64,000 bases of DNA. Source: Thermoplasmatota archaeon. Lineage in GTDB: Archaea > Thermoplasmatota > E2 > UBA202 > JdFR-43. The DNA is taken from the NCBI GenBank assembly GCA_029258955.1, contig JAPDJT010000001.1:54557-118556 (forward strand). Reading direction: 5' to 3'. A program made the position numbers and the translations under genes. Below the pieces are notes generated by a model. That model saw only the letters and a program-made list of their open reading frames with translations. It made no database searches and was not told the origin of the DNA. Below, piece by piece: positions 1-9,900 of this stretch (position 1 is its first letter; each line of letters opens with the position of its first letter).

Positions 1-22
1 AAAAACCAACAAAGGTGAAAGA

Positions 23-619
23 ATGAAGGTAAAAATTGTTTATGATAATAAGGCTCTGCCTGGCTTTAAATCGGCATGGGGCTTTTCCTGCTTTATTGAG
101 CATAACATAAATTTGCTTTTTGATACTGGCTGGAGATATAGCATATTGAAATATAATATGGAAAAGTTAGGAATAAGTTTAGATAATATAGATGCTATTT
201 TCATATCTCACAGCCACTGGGACCATGCTGGAGGGCTAAAAAAATTGGGATTCAAAGGAAAGATATACGTTCCTCCTTCATCAAATTTAAAAGGAATAAA
301 AGTGGAAAAAGGGGAATTTCTGCCAAATTTCATTTCAACAGGAGAAATAAATGGTGAGCAATCTTTAATTGTTAGAAATGGGGATAAACTCGTAATATTT
401 ACTGGATGTAGCCATAATGGCTTAAAAAATGTAATAAGAATAGCCGAGGAATATGGTGAAATATACGGAATAATAGGTGGATTTCATGATTTTAAGGAAA
501 TTGATTTACTTAAAAATTATAAGCTGGTAATGCCATGCCATTGCACAAAGCTAAAGAAACAAATAGAATCTTTTCCAAATGCTATAGAATGTATGGCAGG
601 AAAAATAGTGGAAATATGA
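23..619 (+). CDS. MBL-fold metallo-hydrolase
   Basis: A metallo-beta-lactamase-fold enzyme of 198 residues. The metal-binding motif HSHWDH lies at residues 63-68, with further likely ligands at H131 (TGCSHNG), H155 (GGFHD) and H173 (PCHCT). The layout resembles the family annotated as ribofuranosylaminobenzene-phosphate-synthase-like MBL proteins; the true substrate is unknown. The start has a fair ribosome binding site (AAAGGTGA) a few bases upstream. The stop overlaps the start of the next gene as ATGA, so the hydrolase and the methyltransferase are probably translated together. The fold is secure; the pathway is not. Confidence 0.8.
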   Translation: MKVKIVYDNKALPGFKSAWGFSCFIEHNINLLFDTGWRYSILKYNMEKLGISLDNIDAIFISHSHWDHAGGLKKLGFKGKIYVPPSSNLKGIKVEKGEFLPNFISTGEINGEQSLIVRNGDKLVIFTGCSHNGLKNVIRIAEEYGEIYGIIGGFHDFKEIDLLKNYKLVMPCHCTKLKKQIESFPNAIECMAGKIVEI

Positions 620-1188
620 AATATGATGATTTCTTTTTCTCGCCATTAGGCAAGAAAATTCTGGAGGCGGAGGCAAAATTTATTGCAAATCATGCAGAAG
701 GAATTGCATTAAGCATAGGATGTGGGACAGGAATAATAGAGGAAAAAGTGGAAAAGATATCTAAGGCAGAAATAATAGGGATTGAAATTGATGATGAAAT
801 GCTTTCAATTGCTAAGGGGAGAATAAGCATTATTAAAGCCAATGCTATGGCTTTACCATTCAAAAATTCTTCCATTGATACTATAATCTTCGTAACATCT
901 TTGGAATTTATTGAAGATTACAAAAAAGCTATAGATGAAGCATATAGAGTTTTAAAAAAGGGTGGCAAACTTGTTGCCATATTACTCAATACCTCTTCAC
1001 CTTATTTTAAACAAAGATATGGAAAGGGAGGGTATATAAGAAAAAACATAAAACATCTAGATATTGATGCTATACTCAATTTTATGAAAATGCATTTTAA
1101 GCTTAAGGTAAAAGGATTATTTGAAATCAAAGATAAAGAATTATTATTTCCAGGAAAGAGTGTATATGGAGTGGTAGGAATTAAATGA
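616..1188 (+). CDS. class I SAM-dependent methyltransferase
   Basis: A small Rossmann-fold methyltransferase of 190 residues. Motif I (SIGCGTG) is at about residues 33-39, the acidic ribose-binding stretch (GIEIDDEML) follows, and a post-motif region with YRVLKKGGKL is typical of the UbiE/COQ5-like Methyltransf_11 group. I chose the ATG at 616 because it forms an ATGA overlap with the stop of the MBL gene; a longer frame from 535 would run through that gene. Substrate unknown. The coupling suggests that both proteins act on the same small molecule, which is inference only. Confidence 0.8.
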   Translation: MKYDDFFFSPLGKKILEAEAKFIANHAEGIALSIGCGTGIIEEKVEKISKAEIIGIEIDDEMLSIAKGRISIIKANAMALPFKNSSIDTIIFVTSLEFIEDYKKAIDEAYRVLKKGGKLVAILLNTSSPYFKQRYGKGGYIRKNIKHLDIDAILNFMKMHFKLKVKGLFEIKDKELLFPGKSVYGVVGIK

Positions 1189-1216
1189 ATTATAGGAAAA
1201 AATTAAGGAGGAAGCT

Positions 1217-2263
1217 TTGCTTATTTCTCTTCTTATCCTCTTATTCATTTTATCATTAATGTCACCTTATCAAATTAAGGAATATCCTTATTTTGTTCAT
1301 TGGAAAACTATTGCTATTTTAGCTGGCTTGCTTCTAATTTCAACTGGATTGAAAGAAAGTGGTTTATTGCATATGTTTTCAGAAAAAATTCTTTCCCATA
1401 TGAACACGGAAAGAAAGCTTGCTTTCTTTTTAATTCTCCTCACCGCCTTCTTCTCCTCTTTTTTAACAAATGATGTTGCTCTTTTTGTTGTTGTGCCTTT
1501 GACGCTTGGAATGCAAAATTTGTTAAACAGAGATGTTTCAAAATTAATTATTTTTGAAGCTATCTCTGCAAATGTTGGTTCTTCATTAACACCCATAGGC
1601 AACCCACAGAATATTTTCATATGGCAAAAATGGGGTATTTCTTTTTTATCTTTCATCATAAAACTTTTCCCTCTTATTTCTATTTTACTTCCTCTGCTTT
1701 TCATGTTTACATTTATCTCATTTAAAAATACAAAGTTGGAAAAGCAGAGGAAGCAGGCACATATAGAAAAATTTCTTGCAATATCTTCTTTTCTTTTCTT
1801 AATAACATATCTTATTTTCCTACAAATTAACTATATTTTTTATTTACTACCCATCTTCTTTCTCTTCTATCTCATTCTTTTTCCATCAGTCATTAAAAAT
1901 ACAGATTGGCTCCTCTTATTCCTTTTTATTCTAATTTTCGTTGACTTTCAATGTGTTTCAAATCTCTGGTTAATAAAGCAAATTATGCAGAAGATTAGCA
2001 TAAATCATTTCTTGCTTTCTGCTTTTCTTTCTCAATTCATGAGCAATGTTCCTGCAACTATTTTCATTTCAAATTTTTCTAATGATTGGCTTAAAATTGC
2101 ATATGGTGTAAATGTTGGAGGAAATGGATTCATATTTGCATCTTTGGCAAATATTATTGCTTTAAGGCTAAGTAATAAACAAATTTTTATTGAATTCCAC
2201 AAGTACTCCATTCCATTCTTCATAATAAGCTTAAGCATTGTTTATCTTATATTGATCTGCTAA
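1217..2263 (+). CDS. ArsB/SLC13-type anion or ion transporter
   Basis: An integral membrane protein of 348 residues with about ten hydrophobic helices. Two signature stretches identify the ArsB/NhaD/citrate-transporter superfamily: FLTNDVALFVVVPLTL near residue 85 and NVGSSLTPIGNPQNIF near residue 120. Family members move arsenite, sodium, citrate or other anions; the substrate cannot be read here. The start is TTG, chosen because a strong ribosome binding site (AAGGAGG) lies five bases upstream and no ATG fits. The protein is shorter than the usual 400-430 residues. It follows the methyltransferase by 28 bases and may share its transcript. Confidence 0.78.
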   Translation: MLISLLILLFILSLMSPYQIKEYPYFVHWKTIAILAGLLLISTGLKESGLLHMFSEKILSHMNTERKLAFFLILLTAFFSSFLTNDVALFVVVPLTLGMQNLLNRDVSKLIIFEAISANVGSSLTPIGNPQNIFIWQKWGISFLSFIIKLFPLISILLPLLFMFTFISFKNTKLEKQRKQAHIEKFLAISSFLFLITYLIFLQINYIFYLLPIFFLFYLILFPSVIKNTDWLLLFLFILIFVDFQCVSNLWLIKQIMQKISINHFLLSAFLSQFMSNVPATIFISNFSNDWLKIAYGVNVGGNGFIFASLANIIALRLSNKQIFIEFHKYSIPFFIISLSIVYLILIC

Positions 2264-2364
2264 GCTATTATTAGAGCATTAAAAAACCCATGAAGAGAAT
2301 TATTGCATGGTATTCTCTTTCATTTTTTCTTCAATCTTTTTATAGGCAATTCTATTTTTCATTT

Positions 2365-3348
2365 ATGACTTTCATCATATATTCGGATGATTATCTCCTA
2401 CACGACAATCCAAATCATCCAGAAAATGCAAATAGATTAAAAGCAATAATAGATTTCCTTAAAAAAACGCCATTTTATGAAAAGTTAGAGTTTATTAAGC
2501 CAGAAAAAGCTAATGAGGAGGAAATTGCAAAGGTTCATAGCATAGATATGATTGAGGAGGCAAAAAATATAGGATGGCTTGACATGGACACATACACAAA
2601 TGAATATTCATATGAAATTGCCAAGCTAGCTGTTGGGGGCGTCATTAAAGCATGCAAACTTATTATGGAGAGAGGAGGTAATGCTTTCTGTTTAATCCGT
2701 CCTCCTGGACATCATGCTACAAGTAAAAAGTCAATGGGTTTTTGCATTTTTAACAATGTTGCCATAGCTTCGAATTTTTTGGCAGAGAAAGGGTATAAAA
2801 TACTGATTTTTGACCATGATGTTCATCATGGAAATGGTACTCAGGAAATATTTTATTCAAGAAATGATGTGCTTTATCAATCAATCCATTTATATCCTCA
2901 TTATCCAATGACTGGATTAATAAATGAAGTTGGATGGAAAGAAGGAGAAGGATATACAGTAAATGCTCCTCTCCCCCATGGGGCTGGTGAAGAGTGTATT
3001 GAGAATCTTTTACAGGAAATTTTTATTCCTATTGCAGAAGAATTCTCCCCGGATTTCATTTTAATTTCTGCAGGATTTGACAGTCATCATGCAGATTATT
3101 TGGGAGGGATGAAACTAACAGTAAATTTCTTTGGAAAGGTTATAGAGTATTTTAAAGAGGTGCAAAATAAAATAATTTGTTGCCTTGAAGGAGGGTATAA
3201 TTTGGAGTATTTGCCAAAATGTGTTGCAAAAGAAATAAGCCATTTAATTGGCAACCCAATGAATTTTGATGATGAAGCGAAGGGGAAAGATTGCAACGAT
3301 GTTCTGCAGGGATTAAAGAAAAAAATGAGGGAGTACTGGAAAGTATGA
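2365..3348 (+). CDS. histone deacetylase family protein
   Basis: An arginase-fold deacetylase of 327 residues related to AcuC, acetylpolyamine amidohydrolases and class I/II histone deacetylases. Visible motifs are RPPGHHA with the catalytic His pair at 116-117, the metal site DHDVHHGNGT (D152, H154), AGFDSHHAD carrying the third metal ligand, and the C-terminal EGGYNLEYL. In archaea the substrate may be a chromatin protein such as Alba or a small acetylated amine; this is not decidable here. The frame is open 75 bases further upstream, but I prefer the ATG at 2365: conserved sequence begins there and a TATA-like TTTTTATAGG lies about 25 bases before it, fitting a leaderless message. The stop overlaps the next gene by ATGA. 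Confidence 0.88.
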   Translation: MTFIIYSDDYLLHDNPNHPENANRLKAIIDFLKKTPFYEKLEFIKPEKANEEEIAKVHSIDMIEEAKNIGWLDMDTYTNEYSYEIAKLAVGGVIKACKLIMERGGNAFCLIRPPGHHATSKKSMGFCIFNNVAIASNFLAEKGYKILIFDHDVHHGNGTQEIFYSRNDVLYQSIHLYPHYPMTGLINEVGWKEGEGYTVNAPLPHGAGEECIENLLQEIFIPIAEEFSPDFILISAGFDSHHADYLGGMKLTVNFFGKVIEYFKEVQNKIICCLEGGYNLEYLPKCVAKEISHLIGNPMNFDDEAKGKDCNDVLQGLKKKMREYWKV

Positions 3349-4019
3349 GGGATTATGTTTTTATTCCATATGCATTTTCATTCTTCTTTTTCTTCTTTAT
3401 TTTAATTTTCTCTTTATTCTTTTTATTTATGTTTGGCATTCCTTTAGCTTTTTATAAACTGGGGATTCCTCCTTTCATAGCATATTTGCTTCTTTTTCTT
3501 TCCTTAATAGGAAGTGCAGTAAATATTCCAATAAGAGAAATGGAGGGAAAAGAAATAGAATATGCAGAGATAAGCTTTTGGGGAATAAGATATAGAATCC
3601 CTTATGTGAGGAAAACTGTTATAGCAATAAATTTTGGAGGAGCAGTTATTCCAATAGCTATTTCATCCTATGAGATTTTAAGAGTAGCATCAGCAGGGAA
3701 TGTCTCGTTACTCATGAAAATATTTTTAGCAGTCTTCATTTCATCAATAATTTTTCATTTCTTTGCTAAGCCCGTTAAAGGAATAGGAGTAGCAATGCCA
3801 GCTTTAATTCCTCCCATAATCTCTGCCATACTCGGCATATCCTTAGGGGACAATCCAGCTATGATTGCTTACATTTCTGGCACAATTGGAACATTAATAG
3901 GAGCAGACTTGTTAAATCTTCATAAAATAAAGGGCTTTGGAGGCGTTGCCAGCATAGGAGGAGCTGGCACATTTGATGGTATCTTCCTTTCTGGCATAAT
4001 AGCTGTATTGCTTGTTTAA
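3345..4019 (+). CDS. DUF1614 family membrane protein
   Basis: A 224-residue polytopic membrane protein. It opens with a very hydrophobic Phe-rich helix, followed by a short soluble loop (NIPIREMEGKE) and four to five further helices rich in Gly and Ile. The pattern NIPI, then GGAVIPI, then the C-terminal FGGVASIGGAGTFDGIFLSG is that of the DUF1614 family, found mainly in archaea and of unknown function. The start at 3345 forms ATGA with the stop of the deacetylase gene, so the two are likely coupled. No catalytic residues can be proposed. Confidence 0.8.
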   Translation: MRDYVFIPYAFSFFFFFFILIFSLFFLFMFGIPLAFYKLGIPPFIAYLLLFLSLIGSAVNIPIREMEGKEIEYAEISFWGIRYRIPYVRKTVIAINFGGAVIPIAISSYEILRVASAGNVSLLMKIFLAVFISSIIFHFFAKPVKGIGVAMPALIPPIISAILGISLGDNPAMIAYISGTIGTLIGADLLNLHKIKGFGGVASIGGAGTFDGIFLSGIIAVLLV

Positions 4020-4045
4020 ATTGCTGATTTGCTAAGATCGAAAAT

Positions 4046-4106
4046 AAATGAAAAGGGTGTTATTATGGTAACTCTATGCAATATGCCGATGACAACCATT
4101 TCTTTC
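4046..4106 (-). repeat. dispersed 65-bp hairpin repeat, copy 1
   Basis: Read on the minus strand this begins GAAAGAAATGGTTGTCAT and ends CCCTTTTCATTT, matching the family consensus: left arm about GAAATGGTTGTCATTGGCTA, centre about TTATTACATGRGAGAA, right arm about TTTGCTATAACAACATTC then TTTCATTT. It fills the gap between two plus-strand genes. Confidence 0.65.
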
Positions 4107-4168
4107 AATATATTTATCCTAGATTTGCTAATAAAGCATAAATAATTCTTCATTTATGTAATGGGGAA

Positions 4169-4906
4169 ATGACTGTTGGAAGGGTTGGTAAAGAAATTTT
4201 GGAAGAAGCTGACTTCAATAAATTCAGGCAAGCATTAATTGAAGAATTAGTTAAAAAAATAAGCAGAGGAGGATGTTATGGAGCTGATATTAGACAAATT
4301 ATAGAGGAAACTTTAAGGGAGGAGGAATTTGTAAATTTTGCAAATAAATTGGCAAAAATTATTGAGAAAAGAACAAATATAAGTAAAGAGAGTTCAAATG
4401 AAGCTGCCTGTCAGCTTGTTGAAGAAGAAATTGCAGATGACATAAAAGGAATTTTACATGGTCAGCTTGAAGAAAGAAAAGGGAAGAGCAAGAAGGAAAA
4501 GGAAATAGATTTTATGGGAAGAGAATCTAAGTTATGGGACGAAACAACAAAAAGATTTATTGGCAAAAAGCATGGTTTAAAAGATATTGCTTTAATTTTA
4601 AAAGAGCATCGCCTAATGAAAATCACAATTGTAACTGGTTTTATTTTGCTAATAATCTCTGCTTTTCTTTTCAATTCCATCTATAAAGCAATTGTAGTTG
4701 GACTAACATTAACTATTTTTTCTGGAGATTCTTTACGCATTAAATTGGCAAATGTGCTTGGCGGGCTTGGTGGCATACTGATTTTCTTTACTTCCATATC
4801 AATTTTATTACAATATGCTTTGCTCGAGGAAAGGAGAAGTATGGAGCTTAAAGAAATGGCAAGGGATTATCTTGAAAAGGCAAAAAGAAAGGAGAATTTT
4901 AATTGA
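4169..4906 (+). CDS. hypothetical membrane protein, soluble N-terminus
   Basis: Not recognised. 245 residues. The first ~145 are charged, helical and soluble, rich in Glu and Lys. Residues about 151-186 and 194-216 form two or three membrane helices, and a basic helical tail follows. Such a layout could be a sensor or scaffold, but nothing catalytic is visible. The ATG at 4169 is the first good start after the intergenic repeat; no strong ribosome binding site is seen. A decayed GAF gene follows within a few bases, which hints at a former signalling pair. Confidence 0.6.
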   Translation: MTVGRVGKEILEEADFNKFRQALIEELVKKISRGGCYGADIRQIIEETLREEEFVNFANKLAKIIEKRTNISKESSNEAACQLVEEEIADDIKGILHGQLEERKGKSKKEKEIDFMGRESKLWDETTKRFIGKKHGLKDIALILKEHRLMKITIVTGFILLIISAFLFNSIYKAIVVGLTLTIFSGDSLRIKLANVLGGLGGILIFFTSISILLQYALLEERRSMELKEMARDYLEKAKRKENFN

Positions 4907-4915
4907 TTTTTATAT

Positions 4916-5350
4916 ATAGAAGAAATTTTGCAGGAGATAAGGAGGATTGTTAAAGAAAGGCAAAAGGAAAGAGAAGTTGTTAAAAATTTGTAAAATATTG
5001 CATAAAATTCTCATTATAACTGGTTTTATATTGCAGATAAGGAAAGGAAGGAATTGCATCTTTCCAGTTTTGTTGGAGAGCCTGCAGGACATAAAAGAAT
5101 TCCATCTGGATGAGGAATTTGCGGGAGGGTAGCAGAGGAGCAGAAGACATTGGTAATACAAGATGTATTAAAAGAAGACAACTATTTGGCATGCAGTTTA
5201 AAAGTTAAGGCAGAGATTGTTGTACCTATATTTAAAAATGGAGAATTTGTTGCAGAACTTGACATTGACTCTCATGAATTATCTCCATTTGGTAAAAAAG
5301 ATAAAGAATTTCTTGAAAAAGTTGCAGAAATAGTTGCAGAAATTTTTTAA
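4916..5350 (+). pseudogene. decayed GAF-domain gene
   Basis: The DNA still reads as a GAF-domain protein of the free-methionine-sulfoxide-reductase-like type, but in several frames. Translating by hand gives IEEILQEIRRIVKERQKEREVV, then (shifted) ICKILHK, then (shifted) HYNWFYIADKERKELHLSSF and VGEPAGHKRIPSG. An in-frame TGA follows at 5111-5113, then GICGRVAEEQKTLVIQDV, and the frame stays open to the stop at 5350 with VVPIFKNGEFVAELDIDSHE. There are thus two frame changes near 4985-5015 and one stop. The C-terminal 66 residues alone are an open frame but lack half the domain. Confidence 0.72.
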
Positions 5351-5369
5351 TAATTACTCCCTTTAAATT

Positions 5370-5822
5370 ATGCGTTGCTTAGTCATATATCAATCTGTAC
5401 ATCATGGAAATACGGAGAAGATTGCTAAAGAAATTGCAAAATGTTTGGATGCTGATTTAAAAAGGGTAGATGAAATAAATAAAAAAGATTTGACGGAGTA
5501 TGATTTAATTGGTTTTGGTTCTGGCATTTATTTTTTAAAACACCATAAAAGTCTATTGGAATTTGTTGAGAATTTGCCAAAAATGAATAAAAAGGCATTC
5601 ATTTTTTCAACAAGAGGATTAGGGTGCTATAAATTTTATCATAGAGCTTTAAGGAAAAAATTGATCGAAAAAGGATTTAAAATAGTAGGAGAATTCTCGT
5701 GTAAGGGGTATGATACATATGGTATTTTAAAGCTTATTGGAGGAATAAATAAGGGAAGACCAAATGAGCAAGATTTGGAAAAAGCCAGAAAATTTGCAAT
5801 GAGAATGAAAAAGGTTGGTTAA
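5370..5822 (+). CDS. flavodoxin family protein
   Basis: A 150-residue flavodoxin-like protein. The N-terminal strand CLVIYQSVHHGNTEKIA carries the phosphate loop for FMN, and IGFGSGIYFLKHHKSL and FIFSTRGLG match the loops around the isoalloxazine ring. It probably works as a small electron carrier or as an FMN-binding domain of a menaquinone-biosynthesis-like flavodoxin. The start at 5370 follows a T-rich stretch. The gene ends one base before the ATG of the following methyltransferase, so the two are probably cotranscribed; the functional link is unclear. Confidence 0.83.
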   Translation: MRCLVIYQSVHHGNTEKIAKEIAKCLDADLKRVDEINKKDLTEYDLIGFGSGIYFLKHHKSLLEFVENLPKMNKKAFIFSTRGLGCYKFYHRALRKKLIEKGFKIVGEFSCKGYDTYGILKLIGGINKGRPNEQDLEKARKFAMRMKKVG

Positions 5823-5823
5823 G

Positions 5824-6966
5824 ATGGATTTAGAAAAAATTGATAAAGAGGTTAGAAAAGCATTGAAGCTTATAAGAAAAGGATATCAAAAGGACTATAT
5901 AATGGAAAAAATAAAGCCAATAGAATTTTCTAAGGAAAAAGTATACGAAATGGCGAAATGCAGGATAAAAGCAAAAGAAAAATTTGGAGAAATGGCAGAA
6001 AAACTATTTTTTGATGAGGAAGGATTACGTTATTCAACGCCTCCAATTGTAGCAGAATATAGAGCTAAAAGATTGAAATGTAAATCAATAGCTGATATAA
6101 GTTGTGGAGTTGGAATACAGCTTTCATATTTTGCAAAACTTAGCAAAGCAATCGGTGTAGAAATTGATGAAGATAGAGTTAAAATGGCAAAATTAAATGC
6201 TATGGTGTTTGGCGTGGATGTTGAAATTATACAAGGAGATGCATTAAGCAATGAAATTTTTGAAAAAATAGATGCAGATTGTATTTTTTCGGATCCTTCA
6301 AGAAAAGAAAAGGAAGAGAAAAGAACATTTGAAACGCTTTTTCCAAATCCTTCAAAAGTATATGAATTGTATAGCAAGAAAACAGGAAATATTGCTTTTG
6401 AATTGCCTCCTCAGATGAAAAGAGAGGAAATTAAACTGCAAGGAGAAAAGGAATATACTTCATTAAATTTTAGGTTAAATAGATTGGCTTTATATTGTGG
6501 TGATTTAGCTACTTGCAATATTTCTGCTATCTCTCTCCCATCTGAAGAAAGAATTACAAATGAAGATGAGAAAATAGAAATTGGAAAAGGAGAAGCAATG
6601 GATTTGCTTTATGAAGTAGATAATACCATCATTAAAGCAAATTTGTTGCCAAATCTTGTTGGAAAACTTTCTTTTAATGGCTATATCCTCCATGAAGACA
6701 AGAAAAGGGTTTTACTCACTTCATCAAATGATTATAAATCTGCTTTTCTTAGAAAATATGAAATTATAAAAATTTGCAGATTTAATTTTTCTGAAATAAA
6801 TAAGGAGTTAAAAAAGCTTAATGCTAAAAAAGCTACTTTGCGCTTTTCAATTGAGCCTAAGGAATACTGGAAAATAAGAAATAAAATTGAAGAAGGATTG
6901 AAAGGGGAGAAGCATTATTATATATTCAAAGTAAATGATTTGGCAATTATTTCTTCTCCTTCCTAA
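5824..6966 (+). CDS. SAM-dependent methyltransferase with THUMP-like tail
   Basis: A 380-residue protein. A helical N-terminal part (about 1-75) precedes a Rossmann methyltransferase core: ADISCGVGIQ is motif I and GVEIDEDRVKMAKLNA is motif II. IFSDPSRKEKEE occupies the place of the catalytic DPPR/NPPY motif. The C-terminal ~150 residues look like the THUMP-like domain seen in archaeal relatives, pointing to an RNA substrate. I chose ATG 5824 over an upstream TTG that overlaps the flavodoxin gene. The 3' end overlaps the convergent RND gene by 20 bases. The class is secure; the RNA target is not. Confidence 0.75.
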   Translation: MDLEKIDKEVRKALKLIRKGYQKDYIMEKIKPIEFSKEKVYEMAKCRIKAKEKFGEMAEKLFFDEEGLRYSTPPIVAEYRAKRLKCKSIADISCGVGIQLSYFAKLSKAIGVEIDEDRVKMAKLNAMVFGVDVEIIQGDALSNEIFEKIDADCIFSDPSRKEKEEKRTFETLFPNPSKVYELYSKKTGNIAFELPPQMKREEIKLQGEKEYTSLNFRLNRLALYCGDLATCNISAISLPSEERITNEDEKIEIGKGEAMDLLYEVDNTIIKANLLPNLVGKLSFNGYILHEDKKRVLLTSSNDYKSAFLRKYEIIKICRFNFSEINKELKKLNAKKATLRFSIEPKEYWKIRNKIEEGLKGEKHYYIFKVNDLAIISSPS

Positions 6967-9900
6967 GCAAAAATAGGGATGGAACTAACAAAATGGTTAT
7001 TATAAATGAGTAAAGTATCGTTATGGCTGTTACTATACCAAATTGTTGCTCTGGAGGAATAGGTGAGAATATTAGGATTGCAAATCCAGCTATCGTTGTC
7101 AAAGCTGCCATAAACAAAGCTGTGCCTGTATGATATATGGAATCAAAAACTGCTTTTTCATATCCAAACTCATCTTTCATTATCCTATATCTTTCTACTG
7201 CATGAATTGCATATGTTATTCCAAGCCCAATTGTCAATGAAGTAATCATTACAGTCATAACATTCAATGAATATCCTATGAAATAAATTGTGCCTAAAAT
7301 CCAAATGGCGGCGATGGCAACAGGAAGCATGGCGACAATGCCATAAAATATTCTTCTGTAAGCAATGATTAAAACGATACCTGCAAGGATAATGCAGGCA
7401 ATTGTAGACTTAATTTGGCTTTCCGTTAATGAGCTTGTAATCATATGTGTCAATGTAATTTGCCCTGTAACAATAGCTTTTACATTTCTAAAAGCTAAAT
7501 CCTCTTTTAACTCTTCATAAAATTTTTTCATTTTTTCTCCTTCTTGCGTCACATCATGCTGTGCATATACTCTTATAAGTGCTGCCTTGTATTCCCCGCC
7601 TTCCTTATAGAGTACATTTCTTACTTCTCTTTCAAATTCTTTATTTTCATAAAGATAGTCAAAGAACGCCTTTACATCTTCATTAGTTTGTGGCAATCCA
7701 TTTTTAATATTGTATTTTGTTATCAAACTGGCATTTTCTTCAATAGCTTTTTCCATTATGCCTATAATGCTCTCAATCCTTGCATTTCCTTCTCTACTCC
7801 TTGCAACATACTCATCATTTTCGATGTTTGCAATTGTTTTTTTCATTTCTTCTAAAACAGCAATGCTTGCAATATTTCCCTCAATAAGTATATATTCCTG
7901 TTGCTGGCTTGAAAACGGAAAATCATTTCCAATTTTCTCCATGATTTTTATTGATTTACTTTCCTTGGGCACAAAATCCTTCATATTAAACTCTGTTTTT
8001 AGATTTATTGAGCCAAAAGCAAATAAAATTGTAAATACAGCCACCAACACCATTGCTTTTTTTGGGTTTTTACAAATTATATTTGCAATTCTCTTCATTA
8101 AATGAGAAACAATAAATTTTCTCTCTTTAACTTCAATTTTTTTCTTTCTGTCGAGAATGTATCTTATGGAAGCAAGCAAGGTAATGGTAACAATGAATGT
8201 ATAGATTATGCCAATTGCACATAACAAACCAAAATTTCTAATTGAGGGAACAGAAGAAGTTAAAAACGAAAGAAAACCAATACATGTTGTAATAGTTGCA
8301 AGAAGCATTGCCATTCCTATGTCCTTAACTGATGAAACTATTGCTTCTGATGGTTTCCTTCCTTTTGCTATTTCCGCCCTATAATTATGAAAGAGATGCA
8401 CAGAATAATCGACACCTAACCCCATAATAAGAGGAATTAATGCAACAGCTATTGCATTGAATTTTATTCCCAATAGAGACATTGTTCCAAAAAGCCATAT
8501 TATAGATATGGTTAATCCAAGTAAGGGAAGAAAAACATATGATGGTTTTCTAAAATTCAAGAGTAAAATTAGTATTATTGCTATAAAAATACCTGGAACA
8601 ATTATTCTGTTGGCTTCATCTGCTATTTTGTCAATTTCTGCAGTAATTACGCTTTCTCCTGTAACTTTCATTTTAAAATTTGCATTATAATTTTCAAGAA
8701 AATCTTCTATTTCTCTGCTCAACTCCTTTGTCTTTTCTTCATTCATTGAGCCATTTAGCTGTACTATTGCCAAAGTTTTATCTGCGTTTTCAAATTGTTT
8801 TGGTAAAAAAGTTAATGTAGATTTTCCCATTTCATCCATAAATCTTGGTTTTATCAAAAGCGTTTCTTCTCCCTTTGCTATGTCAACTGTCTCCCAAAAA
8901 TTGTCAAAATCTTTAATGGCAATACTTCCATTAATCATATCTAAAATCTGGCTATAATTTTGTGCAACGGCATTAAATAAAGCTCTTTCCTGTATGAATG
9001 CAAAAACTGACTTAATGAAGGATATACTGAGTGGTATTCTTAAATATGGCAATTTATAAATTCTGCTACCTGCAGATATATTTCCTAGTTTGGCAGGAAG
9101 TTGAAAGTTTCCTGCCTTTAAAGCTATACCATATTTGGCAAGTTCTTCTTTACTTACTTTAATAAAAATGTGATTTTCATTCATATCAATGCTTGCATTT
9201 ATTGCAACTGGAAAATATTGGTTCATATTATGTGGCTTAATCCATAGATAAGCTTTAACTTCTCTTTCAAAAATTTCTCCTGTTAAGATGCTTCTAATTA
9301 AATTTTTTATATTTATAAAGAAATTGTTGCCAATCTGCCATATAGGCTTAGGCGCCATCTGCACAGCCAACCTATATGACATGTTGAGCCTTTCATCTGG
9401 AACAATTTCATTTTTGAAGGCTATGTACCATTCAATAACTTTATGGCTTCTAAAGCTTTTTACTTGCTCCAAATTATATACCTCTATGATTGCTGTCAAA
9501 TTTTTTTCATCCTCTTCTACCTTAAAACTTTTAATATCTAAGTAATCAGGCACTTCTCTCTCATTTCCATCTTCTCCATGACTCTCATTTTCTTTTGCCA
9601 CCAAATCATGAAAAGCATTTTCTATTTCTTTATCTGTGCAGTTCAATATAGATTTTCCATATTCTATTTTACATATGTCATTTACAAAAAATGCTATTCC
9701 TATTATTTCTTCAACACCTTCTTTTTTCTCAAGATGTTCAAAAATTTCATATTGTTTCTTTAATGCTTTTGGAGATGTAACATCACTTCCTTCTATATAT
9801 ACCATTACCGGCTCATAATCCTTTCCAAAATATTCAGCTACTCTTTCATTTGCCCTCACTTCTTCAATATTAGGAAGGAAATCCTTTACAGATGTACCTA

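Noticed and set aside
1297..1704. 135-codon minus-strand frame inside the transporter gene
   Set aside because: It is antisense to a clear membrane protein, with no start signal or recognisable sequence.
5111..5113. TGA as recoded selenocysteine or tryptophan in the GAF gene
   Set aside because: The two nearby frameshifts show plain decay, and family members are expected to have a basic or small residue at this place.
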